DNA of 51,160 bases, from contig JAJZED010000016.1 in NCBI GenBank assembly GCA_021805775.1, positions 1-51,160 of the forward strand, given 5' to 3'. A program made the position numbers and the translations under genes. Positions 17,864-24,716 of this stretch are shown here, piece after piece (positions within the stretch are counted from its first letter, which is position 1; each line of letters opens with the position of its first letter). Origin of the DNA: a bacterium (GTDB taxonomy: Bacteria > Vulcanimicrobiota > Vulcanimicrobiia > Vulcanimicrobiales > Vulcanimicrobiaceae). The notes below the pieces were generated by a model. That model ran no database searches. It was given only the letters and a program-made list of their open reading frames with translations, and was not told where the DNA came from.

Positions 17864-18592
17864 TTATCGGTCCGACCGAGCCTGGTTCATCGAGGGCGTA
17901 TCCCAGAAAACGAGCTCGGCGCCCTGCGAGCGAATCGTCGCTTCGAACGGGCCTTGCAAGCGCAGCGCATCCCCGGCCTTCAAACTCTCGCCCGCGAGCT
18001 CGCTCTCGCCGCTTGCGACGAAGAGAAAACCGTAGCGACCGGCCCCGAGCGAAAGCGAGAGCGGAGCGCCTTCGACGCGCGCGACGTAGCACGTTGCGTC
18101 CTGCCATATTGCGATACGCGAATCGACGCCCGATTGCCCGGTCGCGATCGGCAACCAACGGTTCAGGCGATCGGCGCGCGTGTAATCGACCTGGCCGTAA
18201 CGCGGCGCGAGATTTTTTGCATGCGGCATCACCCACATCTGTACGAGATGCACCGGGCGATCTTTGGAGTGATTGAACTCCGAATGCGTAATGCCGGTTC
18301 CCGCGGAGAGATACTGTACGCCCCCCGGCGCAACCACGCCGCGGTTCCCCATCGAATCGCGATGTTCGAGTTCGCCGTCGAGCACGTAGGTGAGAATCTC
18401 CATGTCGCGATGCGGATGGGTGCCGAAGCCTTCCCCGGCTTCGATGACGTCGTCGTTAAAGACGCGCAATGCGCCCCAGTGGAGATTTTTGGGATCGTAA
18501 TAATCGGCGAAGCTGAACGAATGGTACGTCTTGAGCCAGCCGTGATCGAAGTAGGCGCGTGCGCCGCTGCGTTGTGTAATGATACTATCCAC
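17864..18592 (-). CDS. Pirin family protein (bicupin)
   Basis: 242 residues. YFDHGWLKTYHSFSFADYYDP near the N-terminus and GTHPHRDMEILTYVLDGELEHRDS with GVQYLSAGTGITHSEFN are the pirin N-terminal cupin, with its metal-binding His/Glu set. Family members include quercetin 2,3-dioxygenases such as E. coli YhhW and transcription cofactors. The start is the GTG at 18592, which gives the family's normal N-terminus. There is no Shine-Dalgarno, and only two bases separate it from the divergent thioesterase start, so its mRNA may be leaderless. First gene of the eight-gene minus-strand operon. Confidence 0.9.
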   Translation of the reverse strand: MDSIITQRSGARAYFDHGWLKTYHSFSFADYYDPKNLHWGALRVFNDDVIEAGEGFGTHPHRDMEILTYVLDGELEHRDSMGNRGVVAPGGVQYLSAGTGITHSEFNHSKDRPVHLVQMWVMPHAKNLAPRYGQVDYTRADRLNRWLPIATGQSGVDSRIAIWQDATCYVARVEGAPLSLSLGAGRYGFLFVASGESELAGESLKAGDALRLQGPFEATIRSQGAELVFWDTPSMNQARSDR

Positions 18593-18604
18593 CTATGATA
18601 GAAC
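18583..18604. promoter_or_regulatory. Back-to-back promoter for two apparently leaderless genes
   Basis: The start codons of pirin (18592, minus) and the thioesterase (18595, plus) are two bases apart. On the plus strand TACTAT (18583-18588) lies exactly six bases before the ATG, the -10 spacing of leaderless transcripts. On the minus strand TATCAT and TTCTAT lie just upstream of the GTG. Each promoter would sit inside the other gene's first codons. No Shine-Dalgarno is visible for either. Confidence 0.45.
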
Positions 18605-18969
18605 CCGAGCAAGTCATCGAGCGTCGCACCGAGATCGTCTTCCCCAACGATGCGAACCATCACGGAACGCTTTTCGGTGGTAAGGCGCTGGCAATGATGG
18701 ATATCGTTGCGGGTATCGCCGCGGCCCGGGCCTTCCGGCGCACCTTCGTGACCGCTTCGATGGATCGGATCGATTTTCGGGCCCCGATCAAGGTCGGCGA
18801 GTTCGCCGAGACGATCGCCCGCATAGCGCGGGTCGGCCGCACCTCGGTCACGCTGGAGGTCGAGCTCTGGGCCGAGAACCCCGCCGACGGGGAGCGACGG
18901 CTCGCGACGGTCGGCACCTTCGTTATGGTCGCGGTCGACGAGGCTGGGCACCCCACCCCGCTACGATAA
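18595..18969 (+). CDS. Acyl-CoA thioesterase (hotdog fold, YciA/BACH-like)
   Basis: 124 residues covering one hotdog domain. TEIVFPNDANHHGTLFGGKALAMMDIVAGIAA contains the catalytic N-x-x-G-x-x-x-G-G-x-x-x-x-x-D pattern of cytosolic acyl-CoA hydrolases, followed by DRIDFRAPIKVGEF. It hydrolyses acyl-CoA to the free acid and CoA; the chain-length preference is unknown. It is shorter than YciA at the N-terminus but complete as a domain. It is transcribed away from pirin. Confidence 0.9.
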   Translation: MIEPEQVIERRTEIVFPNDANHHGTLFGGKALAMMDIVAGIAAARAFRRTFVTASMDRIDFRAPIKVGEFAETIARIARVGRTSVTLEVELWAENPADGERRLATVGTFVMVAVDEAGHPTPLR

Positions 18970-19170
18970 CGGCGCACTTCTCCCGTCTCAGTTCGGCGTT
19001 GAGGTGCGCGTCTCCGGAATCGAGGGCGGAGCCTCGTACGGCACCTGCTCGCAATTTCGTCGCCGGCCTCGACGTGCGGGGAAAGAGCTATAGCACGTGG
19101 AGATCGCGCGCCGGTTCGAGGAGGAGCGGCGCGAGCGCGGATGAGGCGCAGCCCCTGAAGGCTCCCCTGC
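18970..19170. other. Intergenic region upstream of the rpsO promoter, no gene recognised
   Basis: About 200 bp of GC-rich DNA. A plus-strand open frame of 66 codons exists but is Arg/Ser/Ala-rich with no homologue I recognise. A small RNA cannot be excluded. Confidence 0.3.
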
Positions 19171-19200
19171 TTGGCATCGAGGCCGATTCTCTGGTATAGT
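19171..19200 (+). promoter_or_regulatory. Sigma-70-type promoter for rpsO
   Basis: TTGGCA (19171-19176) and TATAGT (19195-19200) are separated by 18 bases. Transcription would begin near 19207, leaving a leader of about 58 bases before the GTG start. Such leaders often bind S15 itself for autogenous control in other bacteria; whether this one does is not visible. Confidence 0.65.
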
Positions 19201-19264
19201 CCCTCAGTCGCCGGGGCGGAATCTCTGCACCCGAGCGAGCCTATCCTGTTGTAAGGAGCCCTTC

Positions 19265-19534
19265 GTGCCATTAACCAAAGAACAAAAGGCGGAGATCGCC
19301 GGCAAATACGGTCGTGGAACCAACGATACCGGTTCGGCCGAGGTCCAGGTCGCGATCCTGACGCACTCGATCAATCAGTTGACCGAGCACCTGAAGATTC
19401 ATAAGAAAGACCACCATAGCCGCCGCGGCCTGTTACTTCAGGTCGGGCAGCGCCGTCGTCTGCTCAGCTATTTGCAGCGCAAAGATATCGAGAAGTATCG
19501 GCAGTTAATCGCCGACCTCGGTCTGCGCCGCTAA
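19265..19534 (+). CDS. rpsO: 30S ribosomal protein S15
   Basis: 89 residues, the normal S15 length, with the family sequence [44 protein letters not shown] and a C-terminal [22 protein letters not shown]15 binds the central domain of 16S rRNA early in small-subunit assembly. The start is a GTG with AAGGAG seven bases upstream. In many bacteria rpsO is directly followed by pnp; here pnp is about 7.8 kb further on and the two are separated by other genes. Confidence 0.98.
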   Translation: MPLTKEQKAEIAGKYGRGTNDTGSAEVQVAILTHSINQLTEHLKIHKKDHHSRRGLLLQVGQRRRLLSYLQRKDIEKYRQLIADLGLRR

Positions 19535-19535
19535 A

Positions 19536-19585
19536 GCCCAAACCGGGCGTCAGGCACTCATGGGGGCGACGCGAAGTCGCTCCCA
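19536..19585 (+). terminator. Two hairpins after rpsO, the second reaching into the next start codon
   Basis: GCCC/GGGC (19536-19548) forms a small stem just after the rpsO stop. A second, 10-bp stem pairs 19561-19570 with 19576-19585 around a GCGAA loop, with one G-U pair. Its last paired base is the A of the following ATG at 19585. There is no T-run, so it is a poor intrinsic terminator and may instead limit initiation at the downstream gene or stabilise the rpsO mRNA end. Confidence 0.45.
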
Positions 19586-19908
19586 TGAACTACCGCATAA
19601 AACAATTTGACGTTTTCAGCGTCGCCTCGATCGGCGCGCTGCTCTATGCCGGCGTTGCGCTGATTGTTGCGCTAGTCTTCTCTCTTTTTTCATCGATGAT
19701 CGCGACGGCAATGGGCCACCTAGCGATGCCGTTTCCGTATGCCTTCATGATGGGTCCGATGATGATCGCCATCCTTCCGGTTTTCTACGGCATCTCCGCG
19801 TTCATCGCCCTCGCCATCATCACGTCGCTCTACAATCTTTTCGCGGACTGGACCGGCGGAGTTCTCATTACGTTGGAGCAAGTTTCTACGAGCGTGCCGA
19901 ACCCCTAG
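19585..19908 (+). CDS. Small membrane protein, DUF3566-like
   Basis: 107 residues with two long hydrophobic segments. The N-terminal YRIKQFDVFSVASIGALLYAG and the C-terminal LYNLFADWTGGVLITLEQV match the pattern of DUF3566 transmembrane proteins (a two-helix module ending in L-Y-N-x-x-A-D-x-x-G-G-x-x-x-T-L-E). No function is established. No Shine-Dalgarno is seen, and its start codon borders a stable hairpin. It ends 4 bases into the convergent gene. Confidence 0.75.
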   Translation: MNYRIKQFDVFSVASIGALLYAGVALIVALVFSLFSSMIATAMGHLAMPFPYAFMMGPMMIAILPVFYGISAFIALAIITSLYNLFADWTGGVLITLEQVSTSVPNP

Positions 19909-20597
19909 GGTTTTGCGAACTCGCGACAACCGATGAAACCGCTCGGAAGCCGTGCGCTAAAATAGCCGGCGGCGACAAACCGATCTTGTACGCGTACGAA
20001 GTGCAGACCGCGATCGTACCGGATGCATGCGGGATCCCAGAGATGCGCGCGCCGTTGGTCGTCGCGGCGAATGCGGAGCCCCCAAACCGTTCCAACGGCA
20101 CGATCGTAGGGAGCTTTCACCTCGGCGCCGACCTGGAGATACGCCTTCGAACCTCGCGGCATATACCGTTCGCGTGTAAACGTGTAGAGCGTCTTCCCGT
20201 CGACTTGAAAACGAACCTCATTACCGAGCCCAACAAGTCGCAGACGATGCGGCCCCGAGTGGATTTTCCCGAGGTCGCGAAATACGAGCGCGCCTCCCGG
20301 CTTTCGAAACGCAACAAACGCGCTCAGAGCGTACCCGTCGCCGGACCACCGGATGAGCCCGCCCTGTAAAAAACCCAACGGCTCGACGCCGCGGTCGGAG
20401 ACCAACATCAACCATACGCTATACCACGATCGCTGAGAACGAACGCGCGGAAGCGCCATATTCGCTCCCGCCTCGTAGTGGTATGCGAACGGTCCTTTCG
20501 CATAGAGAATGGCGATGCCGTTCGGCGCGGTAGCCCCGAGAAAGGCCAACCAGGCGCACGCGAGAAACGCGCTCCTCCATTTTCCTAATCGCCGCAT
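19905..20597 (-). CDS. Predicted exported protein of unknown function
   Basis: The frame can be extended to 20642, but the ATG at 20597 is preceded by GAAGG and gives a clear signal sequence (MRRLGKWRSAFLACAWLAFLGATA), so I start it there (230 residues). The mature part contains FRDLGKIHSGPHRLRLVGLGNEVRFQVDGK and a second segment with VWGLRIRRDD, reminiscent of a concanavalin/LamG-like beta-sandwich that measures low-abundance ligands, but this is only a resemblance. It lies 13 bases after the DUF1648 gene and is probably co-transcribed with the transketolase genes. Confidence 0.6.
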   Translation of the reverse strand: MRRLGKWRSAFLACAWLAFLGATAPNGIAILYAKGPFAYHYEAGANMALPRVRSQRSWYSVWLMLVSDRGVEPLGFLQGGLIRWSGDGYALSAFVAFRKPGGALVFRDLGKIHSGPHRLRLVGLGNEVRFQVDGKTLYTFTRERYMPRGSKAYLQVGAEVKAPYDRAVGTVWGLRIRRDDQRRAHLWDPACIRYDRGLHFVRVQDRFVAAGYFSARLPSGFIGCREFAKP

Positions 20598-20610
20598 AAT
20601 CGAGCCCTTC

Positions 20611-20982
20611 TCAATGAAGCCCGGCGACACGAACGATCGCAATTTCGATGGCGAGAAAAACGACGCCGGTGAGTGCCGTCGCCGATTCGACGATCGCGGA
20701 TGTCAGCGCGCGAATGCGCGGTGCCTCTTCGGGTTTGTTCGGGTCGTACATGGAATTCCAGGTTATCGGCAGTCGCTTCGTCAAGGACAACCCGATACTC
20801 AGAGCAATTTGCACCAAGGGCAGCACGAGCAGCGTCCACTTCGGCCCATAATTGTCGGGCTTAAAATTGATATCGAAATGCGTTGGAATGTTTGATGGGA
20901 GCCGAGCGTAGGCGAATAATACCAGGGCGACCGAGGCGACGAGTGCCGCGATCCAGGTCGCCCGCCCGATCCGTTCGATCAA
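20611..20982 (-). CDS. DUF1648 membrane protein
   Basis: 123 residues with three hydrophobic helices. The segment YARLPSNIPTHFDINFKPDNYGPKWTLLVLPLVQI is the DUF1648 signature (L-P-x-x-I-P-x-H-F-x-x-x-G-like, followed by a helix), found in SdpI-like immunity proteins and in stand-alone membrane proteins. The start is a TTG at 20982, only 5 bases after the transketolase stop, implying co-transcription. Function unknown. Confidence 0.8.
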   Translation of the reverse strand: MIERIGRATWIAALVASVALVLFAYARLPSNIPTHFDINFKPDNYGPKWTLLVLPLVQIALSIGLSLTKRLPITWNSMYDPNKPEEAPRIRALTSAIVESATALTGVVFLAIEIAIVRVAGLH

Positions 20983-20987
20983 GCCCG

Positions 20988-22004
20988 TTACGTGCGCTTA
21001 CGTCCGTGTGCGCGGAGCGCTGCCGCTTCGATCGCAGCGCTGCCCATGCCGTAGTATTCGATCAGTTCGACCGGATCGCCGGATTGGCCGAAGCGGTCGT
21101 TGACGCCGATGAACTCGATCGGCGTCGGATGCTGCGCGGAGAGAATCTCCGCAACGCGCGAACCCATTCCACCCTGGACCTGATGCTCTTCGACCGTCAC
21201 CACCGCACCGCAGGTTTTCGCAGCGTCGATAATCGCCGCTTCATCCATCGGTTTGACCGTGTGGTTGTTGACGACGCGGCATTCGATGCCGCGTTCGCGC
21301 GAGAGTTTATCGGCGGCGATCAGCGCGTTATACACGAGAATACCGCAGGCGACGATGGCGACATCGGCGCCCTCGCGGAAAATCTGCGCTTTCCCGATCT
21401 CAAACGGCGTCGCTTCGCTGGTAACGATCGCGGATTTTTCGCGCGCGAACCGGAGATAGGTCGGGCCGAAGGTCTGCGAGAGCGCGAGCGTCGCTTTCTT
21501 CGTCTGCACGCTGTCGCAGGGCACGACGACGAACATGTGCGGAATCACCCGCATGATCGCGATATCTTCGATCGCCTGATGGGTCGCTCCGTCGGGGCCG
21601 ACCGAGACGCCGGCGTGCGCGCCCGCGATCTTCACGTTGGTTTGGTTGAGCGCCATGATGGTGCGGACTTGCTCCCACGAGCGCCCGGGGTTGAACATCG
21701 CATAGCTGGCGATCCACGGGATCTTGCCGACCGCGGCGAGCCCGCCCGCCATCGCCACGAGCATCTGTTCGGCGACGCCGATCTCTAAATATTGCTCGGG
21801 CAACGCATTCTTGAGCGCCTCGAAACGCGTCGATTCGGAGAGATCGGCGCAGATGCCGATGACGTTGCGGTTCGCCTGGGCCGCTTCGAGCAGCCCCTCG
21901 CCGAAGCCGTTGCGCGTCGGCAATTGTTTGAGGTTTGCGGTATCGCGATAATCGACGAGCGCCATGGCTTGCGCGGCGCGATCGAGCGTTTGCGTGTCAG
22001 ACAT
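20988..22004 (-). CDS. Transketolase, C-terminal subunit
   Basis: 338 residues beginning MSDTQTLDRAAQAM (the frame is open further upstream, but this ATG fits the overlap). It contains the pyrimidine-binding domain with the catalytic Glu in LEIGVAEQMLVAMAGGLA, GAHAGVSVGPDGATHQAIEDIA, and the C-terminal transketolase domain (VEEHQVQGGMGSRVAE). It pairs with the N-terminal subunit encoded just upstream to form a split, TPP-dependent enzyme of the transketolase/DXPS family that moves two-carbon ketol units in the pentose phosphate pathway. Split transketolases are common in archaea and several bacterial phyla. Confidence 0.93.
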   Translation of the reverse strand: MSDTQTLDRAAQAMALVDYRDTANLKQLPTRNGFGEGLLEAAQANRNVIGICADLSESTRFEALKNALPEQYLEIGVAEQMLVAMAGGLAAVGKIPWIASYAMFNPGRSWEQVRTIMALNQTNVKIAGAHAGVSVGPDGATHQAIEDIAIMRVIPHMFVVVPCDSVQTKKATLALSQTFGPTYLRFAREKSAIVTSEATPFEIGKAQIFREGADVAIVACGILVYNALIAADKLSRERGIECRVVNNHTVKPMDEAAIIDAAKTCGAVVTVEEHQVQGGMGSRVAEILSAQHPTPIEFIGVNDRFGQSGDPVELIEYYGMGSAAIEAAALRAHGRKRT

Positions 22005-22854
22005 GCGCGAGGATCCTCTCCCGCGTAGCCGCGAGCTCGGCGAGTGCGGTTTTGGCTTGCTCCGCGTTCGGCGGCTTTCCGTGCCAGGTGTAGTCACCTT
22101 CCATGTAGCTCACGCCCTTACCGGGGATCGTTTTCGCAATGATGACCTGCGGCTTGCCTTTGACGGCGTGCGCGCGTTCGACCGTCGCGACGAACGCCGC
22201 GATATCGTGGCCGTCGCATTCGAAAACCTCCCAGTTAAAGGCGCGGTATTTATCGGCGAGCGGTTCGAGCGGCATGATCTCTTCGGTGCTGCCGTCGATC
22301 TGGATGAAGTTGCGATCGATGATGCAGAGCAGATTATCGAGTTTGAATTTCGCCGCCGTCATCATCGCTTCCCAATGCAGGCCGCATTGATGTTCGGCAT
22401 CGGAGGTCACGACGTAGACGCGAAAATCGGCGCCGTCCATCTTGGCAGCCTGCGCCATGCCGACGCCCTGCGCGAGCCCTTCGCCCAGCGGCCCCGAGGT
22501 CGTTTCGACGCTCGGCAGCGACACGCGTTCGGGATGCCCCTGCAGCCGCGTTCCGAATTTGCGCAGCGTCAGCAATTCCTCGACCGGAAAGTAGCCGAAA
22601 TTTGCCATCGCCGCGTAGCGTACCGGCGCGATGTGCCCGCAGGAGAGCAGCAGGCGGTCGCGCTGCGGCCAGTTCGGCTCCTCGGGGCGGTGGCGCATTA
22701 CGTGGCCGTAGAGCGCGGTGAAGATGTCGGCCATATCGAGCGAGCCGGCGGAGTGCCCGGAGCCTGCGGCGAGCAACGCGCGAATAATACCTTCGCGCAC
22801 GTCGGTCGCCTTGAGGTCAAGCTCCCTCAAGCGTTGGGGGGTCAGCGTCTGCAT
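21997..22854 (-). CDS. Transketolase, N-terminal subunit
   Basis: 285 residues with the TPP-binding domain: GSGHSAGSLDMADIFTALYG, LLSCGHIAPVRYAAM, and a TPP/Mg motif that reads TSDAEHQCGLHWEAMMTAAKFKLDNLLCIIDRN. The usual G-D-G is S-D-A here; the metal-binding Asp and the distal Asn are retained. PGKGVSYMEG is also present. Its stop overlaps the C-terminal subunit by 8 bases, so the two halves are made together. The ATG follows a TATAAC box by six bases. Confidence 0.92.
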   Translation of the reverse strand: MQTLTPQRLRELDLKATDVREGIIRALLAAGSGHSAGSLDMADIFTALYGHVMRHRPEEPNWPQRDRLLLSCGHIAPVRYAAMANFGYFPVEELLTLRKFGTRLQGHPERVSLPSVETTSGPLGEGLAQGVGMAQAAKMDGADFRVYVVTSDAEHQCGLHWEAMMTAAKFKLDNLLCIIDRNFIQIDGSTEEIMPLEPLADKYRAFNWEVFECDGHDIAAFVATVERAHAVKGKPQVIIAKTIPGKGVSYMEGDYTWHGKPPNAEQAKTALAELAATRERILAHV

Positions 22855-22860
22855 CCTCGC

Positions 22861-22866
22861 GTTATA
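22861..22866 (-). promoter_or_regulatory. Extended -10 box directly before the transketolase start
   Basis: On the minus strand TGGTATAAC ends exactly six bases before the ATG at 22854. This is the geometry of a leaderless or near-leaderless transcript. GCGAGG lies between and could act as a weak ribosome site if transcription starts earlier. Confidence 0.45.
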
Positions 22867-22903
22867 CCAGGTGCCGCCCCTTGGGCCCTCGCGGGAAGGT
22901 CGC

Positions 22904-22950
22904 TTAGTAGCCGAGCGCGGCGCCGGCGGGGTGGCGACGCTCGGTACGAA
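22904..22950 (-). pseudogene. Remnant of a gamma-glutamyltransferase 3' end
   Basis: The minus strand reads ERRHPAGAALGY followed by TAA at 22906-22904, the same C-terminus as the ggt gene ending at 25465. Upstream of this the frame has no similarity to ggt. Within it, bases 22911-22939 are identical to 25472-25500. Confidence 0.6.
22911..22939. repeat. 29-bp direct repeat, left copy (identical to 25472-25500)
   Basis: Twenty-nine bases beginning CCGAGCGCGGCGCC are identical in the two places. The right copy is the coding end of ggt. Together they bracket the 2.5-kb scar region, resembling attachment-site duplications left by an integrated element or the end points of an ancient duplication. 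Confidence 0.75.
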
Positions 22951-23169
22951 AGAGGCGCGGCGCTGTTTTTCGCTGTCATTACGACCTCGGGCCCGGGCAT
23001 TTGTCGGCGTTTACGGCGTTAGCGTTCAGCACCGCCTCAGCCGACGCGCCACACGTTGCTGCTAAAACTCGGGCGATCGATTGACTCAGCGCGTCAGCGA
23101 ATTGTCCTCACCGCTGGGGTCCGCGGGAGTGAAGCTGGCCCGGTTTGGTGGACGGTTTGTAATTGGCGT
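22951..23169. other. Intergenic DNA at the left of the scar region, no gene recognised
   Basis: Nothing with coding character was found between the ggt remnant and the lipoprotein stop at 23170. No terminator with a T-run follows the lipoprotein gene. Confidence 0.3.
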
Positions 23170-23532
23170 TCAGGGGACAGAGGTCTGTATCGAACTTGTC
23201 CCTACCCAAATCGTACATGTCCCAGATGCAGCAGCCGTGATTTGAACCGTGGTGTTCAGCGTCCCTGCGCCCGCAGTCACGCAGCTTCCGGAGACCGTTA
23301 TTTGGTACGGCGGTTGCGTCGTGTTTGCCGATGATGTCGCTGATAACGCTGCGCTTTGCCCTATTGATTGGAACGTGATCGGCCCAGTTTGCGCTCCTGC
23401 CACCCAGTTGCCCGTCCAAGATAGAACCGGCCCGCCGGGAATCGAATGTACAGCGGGCTGATTCCCCCCACCACACGAGGCCAAGAACATCGCGGCTCCA
23501 AACACCAGCCGTGTCGTCATTGATCTCCACAT
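23170..23532 (-). CDS. Small predicted lipoprotein
   Basis: 120 residues from the ATG at 23532, which has GAGGG six to seven bases upstream (a second ATG at 23520 is also possible). A lipobox, MFLASC, lies about residues 15-20 and is followed by Gly-Gly-Gly. The mature part is rich in Ser/Thr/Gly and small residues with two cysteines (GSCVTAG, SGTCTIWVG), suggestive of a beta-sandwich. No family is recognised. Composition resembles the other Ser/Thr-rich lipoproteins in this window. Confidence 0.6.
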   Translation of the reverse strand: MWRSMTTRLVFGAAMFLASCGGGNQPAVHSIPGGPVLSWTGNWVAGAQTGPITFQSIGQSAALSATSSANTTQPPYQITVSGSCVTAGAGTLNTTVQITAAASGTCTIWVGTSSIQTSVP

Positions 23533-23620
23533 TTTTTCACCCTCATTCCACCGAACTAAGAGCCCAACCGTCGGGCGAACCGATTCCAGAAGCCCAATCA
23601 TAGCCTACACCAGCCTGAAA

Positions 23621-23706
23621 TGGCCTGGCCTCAGTTTCGTGGACACCATGATAGGCCTCAAGGGGAGGCCGGAAAGAATGGTGTCCACGAAACTGAGGCC
23701 AGGCCA
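23621..23706. mobile_element. 86-bp palindromic MITE-like element with IS3-type ends
   Basis: Bases 23621-23649 and 23678-23706 are perfect 29-bp inverted repeats around a 28-bp centre that itself holds a GGCCTC/GAGGCC hairpin. The ends run TG...CA and contain GTTTCGTGGACAC, which matches in pattern the end of the IS3-type element at 51040 (GTTTCCCGGACAC). There is no room for a transposase, so it would have to be moved in trans. I see no target-site duplication in the flanks. Confidence 0.7.
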
Positions 23707-23720
23707 ATCTTCAAGGTTTA

Positions 23721-23936
23721 TCAACAATGTTTCTTTCTCGTAGAAAAAAACACTACGCCTGCTCCGATTGAGGTGCCGATCCCGATGAGAAGGGCGCCCG
23801 TTACGGAACCGCGAGTGCCACCAAAAAAGAAATCCAGCAGCCCCGCTGCAAAGCCAGATGAAACCGAAAGAAGAAAAACGCCAAGAAACGATGTCGTGCG
23901 TGAGTTGCGTTTCGGGAATCTATTTATTCGCGTTAT
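23721..23936 (-). pseudogene. Membrane-protein-like frame without a standard start codon
   Basis: On the minus strand 71 codons ending in TGA at 23723-23721 encode two hydrophobic helices, FLGVFLLSVSSGFAAGLL and VTGALLIGIGTSIGAGVVFF, ending in RKKHC. The sequence looks like a genuine small membrane protein, but the frame has no ATG, GTG or TTG. GGAGG precedes an ATA codon at 23936, as if an ATG had mutated. Base composition is more A/T-rich than the neighbours, which suggests transferred DNA. Confidence 0.35.
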
Positions 23937-24277
23937 GCACCTCCAAACGACAACAAATCGAGAAGTTTACCCGCCTTCTTTACGCGATTCAAACAAAGCT
24001 GGCTACGACCTTCAACGGTGCCGTAGGGCCGCTGCCGCTGGCACGCGCTCCAAACGACGGTTTGTGGCGGTTGAAAAGCGAGCAAGTACGCGAAAAACCC
24101 CGCCGCAGCGTTGCGCGTGAAAAAACGCACCGGCGATCCATTCGGCGCAGCGACCGAGCGAGCGCCGATGTGTTCGGTGCGCGGTTTTTTAGGGTTTCTC
24201 GCGAGCGATCATATCGCTCAAAAACGGCCCGACCCGCTGCGTAGCACCGAAGCGCTGCCAGCCACCCTTGCGCCCGT
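23937..24277. other. Non-coding debris, no gene recognised
   Basis: Several overlapping frames are open on both strands, but none shows a family signature or a ribosome site. The region lies between the membrane-protein remnant and the proC fragment and is most simply read as decayed accessory DNA. Confidence 0.3.
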
Positions 24278-24400
24278 TCATGCGCGCTTCGCGGGTCTTC
24301 GCAACACTTCGAGCTTCGCCGGCACGCGTAGCACGACACCGGTTGCAAAGCGAATCTCGATGGCGCCGTTTACATACACAGCGCCGACCGCGATCGAGCG
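24278..24400 (-). pseudogene. Possible IS66-type accessory protein (TnpA) C-terminal remnant
   Basis: The minus-strand frame ends GAIEIRFATGVVLRVPAKLEVLRRP before a stop at 24278. The pattern G-x-I-E-I-x-x-x-x-G-x-x-x-R-V followed by a short helix resembles the C-terminus of IS66 accessory proteins. Only about 30 codons support this and nothing of the IS ends is visible. Confidence 0.2.
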
Positions 24401-24714
24401 AGAGCGCTGCGGAGGATATCGAGCGAAGCGAGGCAATCTTCGGCGCGATGGGGCGAACGGTGCGAATCGAAGAGCGGCTGATGGATGCGGCAACGGCGAT
24501 GAACGGATGCGGCCCCGCTTATGTCTATCGCATGGTTGAAGCATGGATCGACGCCGGGATAAAAGTGCGATTTTCCTATGAAGTCGCGCGCACGCTCGGA
24601 GCCGCAGCACCGGTCTTAGCGAGCGAGGAGCACCCGGCCGCGCTGAAAACTGCGGCCACGGCCCCTGCGGGTTGCACGATCGTGCGCGCGGTGCTCGCAG
24701 CGGCGGGCGCATAG
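24400..24714 (+). pseudogene. proC: C-terminal fragment of pyrroline-5-carboxylate reductase
   Basis: The plus-strand frame from about 24403 reads SAAEDIERSEAIFGAMGRTV, then MDAATAMNGCGPAYVYRMVEAWIDAG and EEHPAALKTAATAPAGCTI to a TAG at 24712-24714. These are the dimerisation-domain blocks of ProC (A-x-x-G-x-G-P-A-Y-V and H-P-x-x-L-K-x-x-V-x-x-P-G-G-x-T). The NADPH-binding N-terminal two-thirds is missing, and P-G-G has become P-A-G. The fragment joins unrelated DNA at about 24400, so it is a broken copy, probably left by recombination. Confidence 0.8.
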
Positions 24715-24716
24715 CG

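Noticed and set aside
23621-23706. The 86-bp palindrome as a rho-independent terminator
   Set aside because: The stem is 29 bp with a long loop and no T-run, and its ends match IS3-type terminal sequences.
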